Shown here: positions 1 through 8,092 of the stretch, piece after piece | How positions within the stretch are numbered: the stretch's first letter is position 1 | Layout of the letters: each line of letters begins with the position of its first letter | NCBI GenBank assembly: GCA_035934555.1 | Contig: DASYXT010000118.1 | Location: 62,001 to 126,000 of the forward strand | Length of the DNA stretch: 64,000 bases | Direction of reading: 5' to 3' | From: DASYXT01 sp035934555 | Lineage (GTDB): Bacteria > Verrucomicrobiota > Verrucomicrobiia > Limisphaerales > UBA8199 | Translations under genes and position numbers: made by a program | The notes under the pieces: generated by a model | What the model was told of the DNA's origin: nothing | The model's input: the letters and a program-made list of their open reading frames with translations, nothing else | Database searches by the model: none

Positions 1-13
1 TGTGAAGAAGCGA

Positions 14-434
14 CTACTGAGCCTGCTTCCAGAGCGGTGATAGCTCATTGGTCAGCCAAGTCGTTTTCCCGTTCCAGGCAACAAGTCTCGAAGGAACGAC
101 CGGTGCCGCAATCGGAAGCTCGTGCAGTCCGCCGGGGCGCGACTCGGCATTGGTCGGCCACCTGTGTCGTTTTCCGGGAAGCACGCTCGCCATCTCAAGG
201 ATCAAAGACGCGAGTTCCGCCACTTGGTGGTCCTCCTGCTCGGTGAGCAACTCAAGGCGAGCAACATGTTTCGCCGAGATCATCGATTGATGCAGGAACC
301 CATGTAACTCGTCGAACCGTTCGATGCGATCCGCTTTTCGCGCGGCAGTCTTTGCAGACGTGAATGCGCTGGCCACGCCCGCTGAATTGTTCGTTTGGGC
401 GTGATCGGCCGCAGATTCGGCAATAATGTCCCAC
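14..434 (-). pseudogene. CxxC zinc-ribbon protein, interrupted by a frameshift
   Basis: Last gene of the minus-strand helicase operon. From a GTG at 434 the frame encodes a short ribbon (GHYCRICGRSRPNEQFSGRG, then HVCKDC), i.e. CxxC at residues 5-8 and 27-30. The rest of the protein (KADRIERFDELHGFL..., ASLILEMASVL) continues in another frame, open from 376 to 14. Joining the frames near 340-360 gives one protein of about 135 residues resembling a family of small CRICGR...NHVCKxC proteins that I recall from other bacteria. The start lies 14 bases after the stop of the upstream gene, so the two are coupled. Either a true frameshift mutation or a sequencing error in a GCG/AAAA-containing stretch. 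Role unknown; a nucleic-acid-binding ribbon is an inference. Confidence 0.6.
18..50. repeat. 33-bp direct repeat, left copy
   Basis: A 33-base segment (18-50) is repeated at 7814-7846 with a single mismatch (t to a at the twelfth base) in the same orientation. Here it forms the extreme 3' end of the ribbon-protein frame. With the truncated gene copy at 7856-8092 it brackets the accessory island. Confidence 0.8.
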
Positions 435-448
435 GCTCTCCGGGAATG

Positions 449-1129
449 CTACTCTCCTTTGATCCCTGCGAGGGCCTTGCGTTGGTCCGCGGTTCCGGTT
501 CGGCGCGCAATGGCCAACATCTTGTCACGGCCGTAGGAGTAGTGCCGAGAAAGCAGGGTTGTGACCCGCTCGGCGTAATCCTGCGGCTGCGCAGTAGCCG
601 AGAGTATCTTAAACCACACTGGCAAGACTTTGATCCAGTCCACCCCGACTTGCCAGGAACCGCCCTCGTCCGCGAAAAAAATGACATCGTCTCGGCATTC
701 ATCGATGCGGTCCAACAGACCAAACAGGATGTCCATGGCCGCGCGCACCTCCGCCGGATCGCTTCCTCTTGCACTGATCATGCAGCAATCGAGAAGCCGA
801 AGGTACTCAGCAATCCACGCGCGCGTCCCAGGGGACTGTTGCCTGTAGTTCTTTGAATTGACCATGAATGACTGGTAATACTCGCCGGCCAGACTTGCCC
901 TCTCAAACCGCTTCACACGTATGAGCAACCTCGGTCCCATCGCTGGCTCCACGTCCGGGCGCAGTTGGTTCGCATCGAAGTACTTCCTGGCAAGCTTTTC
1001 GAGCTTGGCCGGAGGCAACAGTTCGATGGCGTCGTCCAACATGTAAAAGACGTACTCGTTTCCGAGCTTGCGAACCGCCGCGTAGAGCTTATCACGGTCA
1101 ATTTGGAGGGGCTTCCGTTTCATCGTCAC
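449..1129 (-). CDS. Conserved protein of unknown function, helicase-operon gene 3
   Basis: A soluble protein of 226 residues with no signal peptide or membrane segment. The N-terminal part (LYAAVRKLGNEYVFYMLDDA) and the central stretch DRIDECRDDVIFFADEGGSW look strongly conserved, and the C-terminal part is helical (SRHYSYGRDKMLAIARR). I recall close relatives in several phyla but no assigned function and can name no domain. Its start overlaps the stop of the 375-residue gene upstream (ATGA-type overlap), which indicates translational coupling. A second copy of its last 78 or so codons lies at 7856-8092. The many acidic and aromatic residues do not match a catalytic signature that I know. An accessory factor of the neighbouring primase-helicase is only an inference from context. 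Confidence 0.8.
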   Translation of the reverse strand: MTMKRKPLQIDRDKLYAAVRKLGNEYVFYMLDDAIELLPPAKLEKLARKYFDANQLRPDVEPAMGPRLLIRVKRFERASLAGEYYQSFMVNSKNYRQQSPGTRAWIAEYLRLLDCCMISARGSDPAEVRAAMDILFGLLDRIDECRDDVIFFADEGGSWQVGVDWIKVLPVWFKILSATAQPQDYAERVTTLLSRHYSYGRDKMLAIARRTGTADQRKALAGIKGE

Positions 1130-2253
1130 AACTTTTCGATCCGGCGCAACATGGCCGGGCGATTGGAGTACTGGACTCGGAACTCCCCGAGCTTCCGCTG
1201 GAAGCTGCCGCTGTCGCTGGCCTGGGCATAGGCGTCGCGCAGTTCCTGCAATTGGGTGGCCACCTGGTCGTAGACCGAGGCTATTTTCTGATCCATCAGC
1301 GCGCCGAGCCTCGACCAGATGCCATCGGCGCGCTGCAGGATTGAGGCAAGGCGCTGCTTACGTTGCTCTGCCTGGCGTTGTTGCTTGGCGGCTTCTGCTG
1401 CGGCCTCTTTCTTCAGCCGGCCTTCCCGAGCCTCGATAGTTTTGCCGGCGAAATCCGTGCACCTCATCGCTTGGCCGACCGGGATTTGCACGCGGGGATA
1501 CGTCAGCCGGTTCAGCTCGGCCATAACACCCGGGCCGCCACCCTCGGCCACCCGCGCCAGCAAGGCACGCATCTCGGACACGGGAAGTTTCTCAAGGACC
1601 GCGGCCATCGAGACGCGCTCCGACGTGCCGCCTCGAGATAGTCCGGCAGCAAGTGCCAGGGCATCCGGATTCACGGGAAAGTGCTCAATGAGTTTGGTCA
1701 ACGCGGGGCTTAGGTGATTAAGTCCGGTTGGAATCGGCGGCATGAGCACGGCGCCGTCCTTGGCGTCCTGCCACTCCTCCGGATTGAAATTGGCCAGCCA
1801 TCCCAAAAACAGGGCCCGGTAGTCGCCGCGCATCAACTCCTCGCGGATCCCCATGAGTTGATCAATGAGGCCCTCGCCTCCTGTGTCCCACCAACCGCCT
1901 TCTTCATTGCGTTCCCACCAAACGATATGCCGGTTGCCGATTTCCTTAATCGTCAACGTGTCTTCATACCGTTCACCTCCCCGTAAGTATGGCTGGAGTG
2001 CGTCCGGAGTGACTACCCCTTCTGGAAAGGCCAAACCCAGACGAACCGTGCCCCAGTTGGCGATGTAGACGTGAGCGTCATAATACTTGAGCAGCTTGTC
2101 AACGCTCCCGTGAAAATCGCCGAAGGTGTAGGTGTTCTGCCAGCGCACACGGGACACTTCGGCGCGACTCGAACAACCTCGGGCATACTTCAGGCCCTCG
2201 TCGGAGATCGGTCCGTCGAGGGCCGCGAACTCGTAGTATTGGTACTCACTCAT
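1126..2253 (-). CDS. Conserved protein of unknown function, helicase-operon gene 2
   Basis: A protein of 375 residues starting MSEYQYYEFAALDGPISDEG. The N-terminal half (about 1-180) has many Trp/Tyr residues (HVYIANWGTVRLGLAFP, HIVWWERNEEGGWW) and looks like a globular beta-rich domain. The C-terminal half contains a basic, Ala/Gln/Lys-rich coiled-coil stretch (EGRLKKEAAAEAAKQQ, about 275-305) followed by more helix. I recall homologous MSEYQYYEF proteins of unknown function from many bacteria; I can name no enzymatic motif. Its start overlaps the helicase stop by 4 bases and its stop overlaps the start of the next gene, so helicase, this gene and the 226-residue gene form one coupled transcript. 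The coiled coil suggests protein-protein contact within that system; this is inference. Confidence 0.8.
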   Translation of the reverse strand: MSEYQYYEFAALDGPISDEGLKYARGCSSRAEVSRVRWQNTYTFGDFHGSVDKLLKYYDAHVYIANWGTVRLGLAFPEGVVTPDALQPYLRGGERYEDTLTIKEIGNRHIVWWERNEEGGWWDTGGEGLIDQLMGIREELMRGDYRALFLGWLANFNPEEWQDAKDGAVLMPPIPTGLNHLSPALTKLIEHFPVNPDALALAAGLSRGGTSERVSMAAVLEKLPVSEMRALLARVAEGGGPGVMAELNRLTYPRVQIPVGQAMRCTDFAGKTIEAREGRLKKEAAAEAAKQQRQAEQRKQRLASILQRADGIWSRLGALMDQKIASVYDQVATQLQELRDAYAQASDSGSFQRKLGEFRVQYSNRPAMLRRIEKL

Positions 2254-5156
2254 GGCGATGGTTTTTCTGAGCAGGCACTGCTTACGGAAACCTTCCGCTG
2301 ATTACGCTTACGATTCTCGAGCACTCCGAGAGTTTCATCAAGCACCTGGTCGAGATGCCTGGCAAGATCCGATGCCAGAAATCGCAGCACAAAATACCCG
2401 TGCTGCTGCAGCAGCGCATCTTTGTGCCGGTCGCGCCGGTAGGCGTCTGCGTCGCCTAGGTGCTGTTCTCCATCGAGTTCGATAACAATCCCTAGTTCCG
2501 CGCACAGGAAATCCACTTCCATAGATCCCGAGCCATCGAAGGCTATAGGTAATCGGGAGTTCAGACCAAAACGGTCCTTGGTCGCGGGCAGGGTTTGCAG
2601 GCGACGATAGAGAAACGCTTCGCTCGCGCTTCTGGCCTCACCCGCGGCTTTGGGCACCGGAGGACCCGCCGCCCGCACGAACAGTTGGCCGAGCGGGACA
2701 TCAACTCCATCCAGGATAAGCCGGCGAACACTGGCCGCGTAATCCTTCTTCCATTCTGGATCAATAGGCAACGGTACTTGCGCCGGCCACCCCGGCAGTG
2801 CGCTGGCGGGGAGCAGAATGGCATAGCCCAGCGCCTCGTACCCGCGGCAGCGCTTATCGAACATTCTTGAAAGCATCGGCACGTTCAGATCCGCATAATC
2901 GTAAACACGGACCTCCCGCTTGTCCTCGTGGAGGCGGTGCAGGCGGCCGACATATTGAGCAACAGTGCCCCGCCACGAGATCGGTAATACCAGAAATAGC
3001 GTGTCCAATCGCGGATCATCAAACCCTTCGCCGACGAGTTTACCGGTAGCCAGGATGACTCTCTGACCATCTCCCGGATTCTCAGAAACACGCGTCAGTG
3101 CGCCCTTTAGATCCCTTTTGCTCTGGCCGCCATGCAGGACGATAAGATTTGGCACAGCCGACAGCAGTTTGGCCAAGGCCTCGATGTGTTCTACTCGCTC
3201 GGTCAGCACCAACGGCCAGCGACCTTCGCCGAGCGCGCCGAGCACATCGGCGCAAATCATCTGATTCCGCGTCCCGTCATGCAGCAGTTCTTCATAGAGC
3301 TCATGGAATTCAAGGCGCATGTCGGGTTGGGATAAACTCAACTGACGAAAACCAGTGGGGCGGACGAATACCTGGTGCGAGAAAGGTCGTGTGGCGGCCT
3401 GTTGTTTCGCGTCCACCCGATGGCGCACCGGCCCGCATTGCATGAAGATGATTGGGTGATGACCATCCTTGCGTCCAACCGTCGCCGACAGACCTAAGAC
3501 GAATTTGGCTTTTGCCCGCCGGGCCACCAACTCGAAGCTATGAGCCGGAATGTGATGACACTCGTCTATGATCAATTGGCCATAGCCACCCACACGGTCA
3601 TTCACGGTGCCATTTCGTACGAGACTCTGGATCAGTGCGACGTCGAGCGTTCCTGTGGGTTTCTTTCGGCCAGCACCGATCTGCCCGATGTTTTGGGCTG
3701 GCACGCTCAAGAATGTGGATAGGCGATCGATCCATTGTTCGAGAAGTTGCTTGCGATGGACCAGGACCAGCGTGTTCACACCGCGTTTCGCGATAAGCAT
3801 CGCCGCAATTACGGTCTTCCCAAAAGCCGTGGTTGCTGCCAACACCCCGGTCTCATGCTGCAGCATTGCCTCGACGGCGATTTGCTGTTCGGGTCTTAAG
3901 CTTCCGCAGAAAGAAACGCTCAACGGATTCACCGCAAACCGTTCGTCGCGGATTACAGGCTGAACATGAAGTGACTTCAGCAGCGCCGTTATTTCCTCCA
4001 GACACCCGCGTGGGAAGCCAAGGTGTTTCGGAAGATCTTCCACGCAGGAGATGATCCGCGGTTTGCCATATACCGGAAGCCGCATGGCCTGGGCCCGGTA
4101 AAACTCCGGATTTTGAAATGCGGCCAATCGAATCAGGCGGTTCCTGAGTCCTGGTACAAGCTGCTCTTTGGAAATATAAATCTGATCAGCGATTACGACT
4201 TCCAACTTTTCGGGCAATGGACCGACAATCGGAGTTTGCTTGGGGCGTCGCGACGGCGGCATTACCCAGGGACTATCCTCGGCATCATCATCCAGGATAG
4301 CCGCTCGCACGCCGAGGATTCGTCCTTTCGATTCAGCGTCCTTTACGAGCGTTTCGATTTGTGACCTGACAATCGGTGTGACGGACGATAGGTGTGCCCA
4401 CTGATCCGGGTAGGGCGAGAACTTCTCATCAATAAACACGGAGTTTCCACGCTCGCGCGCCTGCTTTTGCAGCGGCAACGCAATCAGATTCCCGAAACCG
4501 CCCGATGGGAGAGTATCCTGATTTGGGAAAAGCCGGTCATAAGAAGCAAGACCGATCTCTGGCCGCGCTTCCATGGTCTCGGTGAGAAGATGCGAACCTA
4601 GCCTGCGGGCAAGGTTAGCTGGAACAGCTTCTTCAAAGAAAAACCATACATGTGCGCCCTCGCCGGACCGTGATCGTTCCAGCACGGCTGGCAGCTTTCG
4701 CTCTCGGCATATCTGAACAAATGCGCCGGTGTCCTCTTTCCAATCCGGCCCATCGAAATCCACCGCCAGAAAGAAACAGCTCTCATCCAGAAGCATCGGA
4801 TAGACCCCGAGGACGAATTCTTTGCCCTGGCCATCTCGGCCCGAAAGATGCCACCGAATGACTTCATCGGTTACAGGGAGAAAACGCTGATGAGGACAAT
4901 CCGAACACTTGATCCGTGGCTTTTCGCAGACGCCGCGTACCCATTCATTTGCACACGCAGGTGAGTACCCGCTCTTTCCCGTCTTGCGATTCTCAAATCG
5001 GCGCGGGTAAACATCTTCTCGGCCTCTGAAAAGCGAACGAAATAAAGCGATCTTTTCCTCAGGAGCCGAAGTATTAGTGAGTGCACCTGCCGTGTCCACT
5101 GGTCTGTGCATTTCCACATCCGCGGTTTTCGGCACGTCTGAATCAGTCGTTGACAC
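2250..5156 (-). CDS. Primase (AEP-TOTE type)-SF2 helicase-DUF559 nuclease fusion
   Basis: A 968-residue, three-module protein. Residues about 35-270 are an archaeo-eukaryotic primase domain of the kind Pfam calls AEP-TOTE: a four-Cys cluster (C68, C77, C84, C87), the metal-binding DFDG at 133-136, SGEGAH at 164-169 and GNLIALPLQ at 222-230. Residues about 410-775 are a superfamily 2 helicase: Walker A TTAFGKT (442-448), DECH (531-534), SAT (557-559), GEGFD (709-713) and the arginine-finger motif QYVGRLHR (734-741). Residues about 840-945 are a DUF559/Vsr-like nuclease of the PD-(D/E)XK fold: MEVDFLCAELGIVIELDGEQH (D882, E893, E897). All motifs look intact. Start is GTG at 5156; M16 is an alternative. 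It heads a coupled operon with the next three genes. A defence or DNA-repair role is inferred; the nuclease tail is what makes this version unusual. Confidence 0.92.
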   Translation of the reverse strand: MSTTDSDVPKTADVEMHRPVDTAGALTNTSAPEEKIALFRSLFRGREDVYPRRFENRKTGKSGYSPACANEWVRGVCEKPRIKCSDCPHQRFLPVTDEVIRWHLSGRDGQGKEFVLGVYPMLLDESCFFLAVDFDGPDWKEDTGAFVQICRERKLPAVLERSRSGEGAHVWFFFEEAVPANLARRLGSHLLTETMEARPEIGLASYDRLFPNQDTLPSGGFGNLIALPLQKQARERGNSVFIDEKFSPYPDQWAHLSSVTPIVRSQIETLVKDAESKGRILGVRAAILDDDAEDSPWVMPPSRRPKQTPIVGPLPEKLEVVIADQIYISKEQLVPGLRNRLIRLAAFQNPEFYRAQAMRLPVYGKPRIISCVEDLPKHLGFPRGCLEEITALLKSLHVQPVIRDERFAVNPLSVSFCGSLRPEQQIAVEAMLQHETGVLAATTAFGKTVIAAMLIAKRGVNTLVLVHRKQLLEQWIDRLSTFLSVPAQNIGQIGAGRKKPTGTLDVALIQSLVRNGTVNDRVGGYGQLIIDECHHIPAHSFELVARRAKAKFVLGLSATVGRKDGHHPIIFMQCGPVRHRVDAKQQAATRPFSHQVFVRPTGFRQLSLSQPDMRLEFHELYEELLHDGTRNQMICADVLGALGEGRWPLVLTERVEHIEALAKLLSAVPNLIVLHGGQSKRDLKGALTRVSENPGDGQRVILATGKLVGEGFDDPRLDTLFLVLPISWRGTVAQYVGRLHRLHEDKREVRVYDYADLNVPMLSRMFDKRCRGYEALGYAILLPASALPGWPAQVPLPIDPEWKKDYAASVRRLILDGVDVPLGQLFVRAAGPPVPKAAGEARSASEAFLYRRLQTLPATKDRFGLNSRLPIAFDGSGSMEVDFLCAELGIVIELDGEQHLGDADAYRRDRHKDALLQQHGYFVLRFLASDLARHLDQVLDETLGVLENRKRNQRKVSVSSACSEKPSP

Positions 5157-5302
5157 CGCATTGAATTGTACTCCGCGGAGACTGGTTTTGGCGAATGCCT
5201 TCTTAGGGAGATGCTTTTTGTCAAACTAAGCTCAGCAACTTCCCCGGCGCAAAGCAAAACTGTCCGATTGACGCGCCCGGTTCAAACTGCGAGTTTTAGC
5301 CT

Positions 5303-5617
5303 GTGCCGGTGGAATTAACATATCCGCACATCGTGAAGGAGCCGGATCAACCGGCTCGCCTCGAACGCCATCCGCGCACCCGGGTAGCGATGATTGTTGC
5401 CGACTACTTGTGGCGAGGATGGTCCGCGGAAGAAATCGCACGGCAATATTCCTATCTCACTCCAGCCGAAGTCCACGCCGCCATGACCTACTATTTCGAT
5501 CATCGACAGGAGGTTGAGGATGAATTGGTCGCTGAGTACCGGGACGTCGAGCATTGGAAGGAGGTTCATCCGACCTCGCCCCTGTTGCTGCGCCTCAAGG
5601 AGCAGGCCAACCGCTAA
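5303..5617 (+). CDS. DUF433 antitoxin
   Basis: A 104-residue DUF433 protein: HPRTRVAMIVADYLWRGWSAEEIARQYSYL is the winged-helix-like DNA-binding core, followed by the usual TPAEVHAAMTYYFDHRQEVEDEL helix. Members of this family act as antitoxins, usually coupled to a DUF5615 PIN-like nuclease, and that partner follows here with a one-base overlap (TAATG). Start is a GTG at 5303. It is divergent from the helicase operon, separated by about 145 bases that must hold both promoters. Because the toxin partner looks truncated, this antitoxin may be an orphan. It could still repress its own promoter or the helicase promoter (inference). Confidence 0.85.
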   Translation: MPVELTYPHIVKEPDQPARLERHPRTRVAMIVADYLWRGWSAEEIARQYSYLTPAEVHAAMTYYFDHRQEVEDELVAEYRDVEHWKEVHPTSPLLLRLKEQANR

Positions 5618-5811
5618 TGGCTGTGGGCCTTTACGCGGACGTGCATTTACCCCGCCCAGTTATCTGGCAGCTTCGTGATCGTGGCGTGGATATTCTCGCA
5701 GCCACGGAAGAGCAGACGAACGAACTGCCGGACGACGAGCTTTTGAGATTAGCCACTTTGTATGTAACCCACATTTTCTGCACCCACTCCGGCTCTTGCG
5801 CCATTTTATAG
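5617..5811 (+). pseudogene. DUF5615 PIN-like toxin, truncated at the 3' end
   Basis: ATG at 5617 overlaps the antitoxin stop. The first 45 or so residues match the DUF5615 (Mut7-C/PIN-like) toxin family: LYADVHLPRPVIWQLRDRGV with the first acidic active-site residue (D8), then the typical EQTNELPDDELLRLAT. At about 5752 similarity stops and 20 unrelated residues follow to a stop at 5811, so the protein is about 64 residues instead of the usual 110-120. The second acidic cluster (normally a QDDDLL-type motif) is missing, so nuclease activity is not expected. The abrupt change of sequence marks a recombination or deletion junction with the fragment on the opposite strand just downstream. Confidence 0.7.
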
Positions 5812-5963
5812 CCAAGGACATTTACCAATCCCAGACGATTCATGCCAAAATGGAGCATTTGGTTTTTGGCTGGCCCAACCTCGCCGGTATTCAGTGTAAA
5901 CCACCTGATACGACTTTTTGGCCGGTCTAACAAATGCCGGAAGACCGCGGGTTTGAACCACAG

Positions 5964-6098
5964 CCAGCCGACCAGACCAGCGTAAATCACCCATTCGTTC
6001 TTCACTGGATTCACGAACGGGCCAATGAAATACACCGCGATGGCAATATGGGCGAACGCTAGCCAATCAGTGCCATAGTGACGGAATTTCGGTGATAC
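5964..6098 (-). pseudogene. Fragment of a small membrane protein gene
   Basis: Directly after the hipA stop the minus strand reads KFRHYGTDWLAFAHIAIAV, then YFIGPFVNPVKNEWVIYAG, without a start codon or an upstream part. This resembles the C-terminal region of membrane proteins that I recall from Verrucomicrobia and Planctomycetes (a GTDWLAF-H-V/I-A-F-GP block followed by a second helix). Similarity fades after about 5964 although the frame stays open to 5631, running antisense through the truncated toxin. I read it as debris left by the same rearrangement that cut the toxin. Family assignment is from memory and could be wrong. Confidence 0.4.
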
Positions 6099-6104
6099 TA
6101 TTCG

Positions 6105-7409
6105 TCAGAGGCTCTTCAGTCGCTTTGTCAAACCAGCTTTCACTGCCTCGTGGATGTACTCGGGAAATCCACGAGGAAGCTGCTTTTCCAGGGTCGAAAT
6201 CGCCGCATCAGCGGCTTGGGCGACCTCCGCCAACACTTCGTTCGCCAGTGACGCAGGCAAACCGGCTCGTTCAGTGGTCTGGATGAAATGCCGCCCCTGG
6301 ATCTCATCCAGGCGATAGTGCCGGCTATCGCCCACGAACATTGCCAGTTTCATCTGCTTGCGCTCGATTTGCCGGGTGACGAGGCTCGGCTGCGCGCTTA
6401 ACACATCGTACACCGGTGTGAGCCTAAATCGGCCGCCTCGGCCCAAGAAGATACTGAAATTCTTGGCATGGCCATCCGTAGCCCCAATCAGCCAAAATAG
6501 CACCTGCGCCTTCAAAAACGTCTTCTGGTCTTCAGTCGGCGTATCGCTTCCCTTCAGCAGGTTGAGCCCCTCGACTATGCCCGGGCCCCCGTGATTCTGA
6601 TACTTCAGGCCCGGTGGGCAGGAAAGCGCTTGGCAAAAGTCTTCCTGTGGAAGACGTAGCAACCGACCATCATCCGTCCACTTCCGGTCAAACCGCTCAA
6701 TGACCAGCGCCGTGGTTTTCCCGAAGGCATTCATTTCCGCCGCCGCCGTTGGAAGTCCGAACGCCGCCATGAGTTTCAGGCAGTAATATTCATTCTCAAC
6801 GCTGTTCGAGAGATCGATGCCGTTCTGCAGTGTTCCAATCTGCGTTTTAAAAAGATGCGTTGTCGGTGTTGTCGCGTGGGGTTTCCACCACTTTCCTTTG
6901 TAATAGAGCAGCGCGGTCTTTTCCTGGGCCCCTGCGACGGAGATACGAAACTCTTTATCGGTTCCGAGACCAAGTGGCGCCCGAACCAGGCCCTTCAGAA
7001 GTTTTTCAATCGTCTCTTCATCGATCCGCTCGCCCGTAATCTCGGAGGTGTCGTACACCTTCTCATCGTCCTCGGGGAGGAACTGAAGCGCCCCAACGCA
7101 ATCTCGCCCTATCTGAAAGAGCAAGCTGTAAGCATCCGTGCCCTTTGCTCCAACCCTTTCCGCCACTCGCCGCCGGAGTTCCTCTGAGTCCGGCAGGAGG
7201 TTCTCGAACACAGCCACCACCCGTTCTCCCTTAAATGCATCATCCCGTAGCGGGAGCGACATCGAAATCGGAAAGGTGTTGCTCCAGGATAACCAACTCT
7301 CGTCGTATTGAAACGAGATCGCTTCGCTCGGCACTTTCAAAAGATGGCCGACCAACCGGTTGTTTAACAGAACCCGTAACGGGGTATTTGTAGGCTTCCG
7401 CGGCATCAA
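6105..7409 (-). CDS. hipA: HipA-type serine/threonine kinase toxin
   Basis: A full-length HipA kinase (434 residues; E. coli HipA is 440). The N-subdomain 1 region has the usual FENLLPDSEELRRRVAER block; SVAGAQEK at 157-164 is the P-loop-like ejectable loop carrying the autophosphorylation serine; the kinase core has VIERFDR (236-242), TDGHAKN (311-317, catalytic D312 and metal-binding N317) and YD at 334-335. In E. coli, HipA phosphorylates glutamyl-tRNA synthetase and induces persistence; family members differ in target. It overlaps hipB by four bases (ATGA), antitoxin first, as in classical hipBA operons. All catalytic residues look intact, so this is probably an active toxin. Confidence 0.93.
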   Translation of the reverse strand: MMPRKPTNTPLRVLLNNRLVGHLLKVPSEAISFQYDESWLSWSNTFPISMSLPLRDDAFKGERVVAVFENLLPDSEELRRRVAERVGAKGTDAYSLLFQIGRDCVGALQFLPEDDEKVYDTSEITGERIDEETIEKLLKGLVRAPLGLGTDKEFRISVAGAQEKTALLYYKGKWWKPHATTPTTHLFKTQIGTLQNGIDLSNSVENEYYCLKLMAAFGLPTAAAEMNAFGKTTALVIERFDRKWTDDGRLLRLPQEDFCQALSCPPGLKYQNHGGPGIVEGLNLLKGSDTPTEDQKTFLKAQVLFWLIGATDGHAKNFSIFLGRGGRFRLTPVYDVLSAQPSLVTRQIERKQMKLAMFVGDSRHYRLDEIQGRHFIQTTERAGLPASLANEVLAEVAQAADAAISTLEKQLPRGFPEYIHEAVKAGLTKRLKSL

Positions 7410-7699
7410 AAATCAGTTTCTATGCCCAGGTCGCCTTTGGAACGAGGTGCAATACGAAATTCCAGATCCAGGACGGAAAGGACTTTCAGGATTGTTTCAA
7501 GCTTGGCAGCCCCATTCCCGTTTTCCAGCAACGAGATGGTCTCCTGGCGCAGGCCGGCTTTGGCACCGAGCGCGCCCTGGCTCAATCCGCGGCGCTTCCG
7601 AGCGCGGCGGATTGAGTTGCCTATCTGTTTCGGATCACGGGCCAAATCAATCACGCCATTATTATGCGCCAAACTCGATAGTTCGTCAATATGGCACAT
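7406..7699 (-). CDS. hipB: HipB-type XRE antitoxin
   Basis: A 97-residue protein with a helix-turn-helix of the Xre/Cro type at about residues 25-80 (IGNSIRRARKRRGLSQ, then ALGAKAGLRQETISLLENG). In HipB proteins this domain binds operators in its own promoter and neutralises HipA by holding it in an inactive form. It precedes hipA and overlaps it by four bases. The extension of about 20 residues before the HTH (MCHIDELSSLAHNNGVIDLA) may not be translated: M1 lies close to the operator-like palindrome at 7711-7723, and an internal start such as GTG at V16 would give the more usual family length. Confidence 0.88.
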   Translation of the reverse strand: MCHIDELSSLAHNNGVIDLARDPKQIGNSIRRARKRRGLSQGALGAKAGLRQETISLLENGNGAAKLETILKVLSVLDLEFRIAPRSKGDLGIETDF

Positions 7700-7710
7700 A
7701 ACACATAAAT

Positions 7711-7723
7711 GCCGATTATCGGC
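7711..7723. promoter_or_regulatory. Palindrome upstream of hipB, possible operator
   Basis: GCCGATTATCGGC is a perfect inverted repeat (5-base arms, 3-base centre) 12 bases upstream of the hipB start. HipB proteins repress their own operon through palindromic operators, so this is a plausible site. A single copy is visible and it does not match the E. coli TATCC-N8-GGATA operator, so the assignment rests on position and symmetry only. Confidence 0.35.
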
Positions 7724-7813
7724 TTCAACTCATACCGTATCCAGGCCGTTTCAACTGCGATTGCTTTTAAACTCCGGACGACCTACTCCTCCCTTATTGC
7801 CGACCGCGGCTCT

Positions 7814-7846
7814 TGAGCCTGCTACCAGAGCGGTGATAGCTCATTG
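7814..7846. repeat. 33-bp direct repeat, right copy
   Basis: Matches 18-50 at 32 of 33 bases. Between it and the truncated copy of the 226-residue gene there are only about 10 bases, where the left copy of the locus has the whole ribbon gene. So the right copy carries an internal deletion of roughly 400 bases. Confidence 0.8.
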
Positions 7847-7855
7847 ATCCGATAT

Positions 7856-8092
7856 TCACGCGGCCTTCATGTCGGCGAGCGTCTTGCGTTGGTCCGGAGT
7901 TGCTGTTCGGTGAGCCAGGGTAAGCATCTTGTCGCGGCCGTAGGAATAATGGCGAGACAGCATGTCCTTGGTCCGCTTGGCATACTCCTCCGGCTCCGCC
8001 GTCGTCGAGAGGACCTTGAACCAAACCGGCAACACTTTAGCCCAGTCCACTCCCACCTGCCAGGAGCCGCCTTCCTCCGCGAAGAAATGCCC
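7856..8092 (-). pseudogene. 5'-truncated copy of the 226-residue operon gene
   Basis: The minus strand from about 8092 reads FFAEEGGSWQ, then VGVDWAKVLPVWFKVLSTTAE and onward to a TGA at 7856. It matches the last 78 or so residues of the gene at 449-1129 almost position by position (for example LSRHYSYGRDKML in both). The 5' two-thirds are gone and replaced by unrelated sequence. It is diverged rather than identical, so it is an old paralogue or a leftover of a related operon, not a recent duplication. The ribbon gene that should follow is deleted apart from the 33-bp segment at 7814-7846. Confidence 0.75.

Noticed and set aside
5631..6035. Minus-strand frame of 134 codons running through the truncated toxin
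   Set aside because: Only the part around 5964-6098 resembles a protein; the rest is antisense to the toxin, so it was reported as a fragment and not as a full gene.
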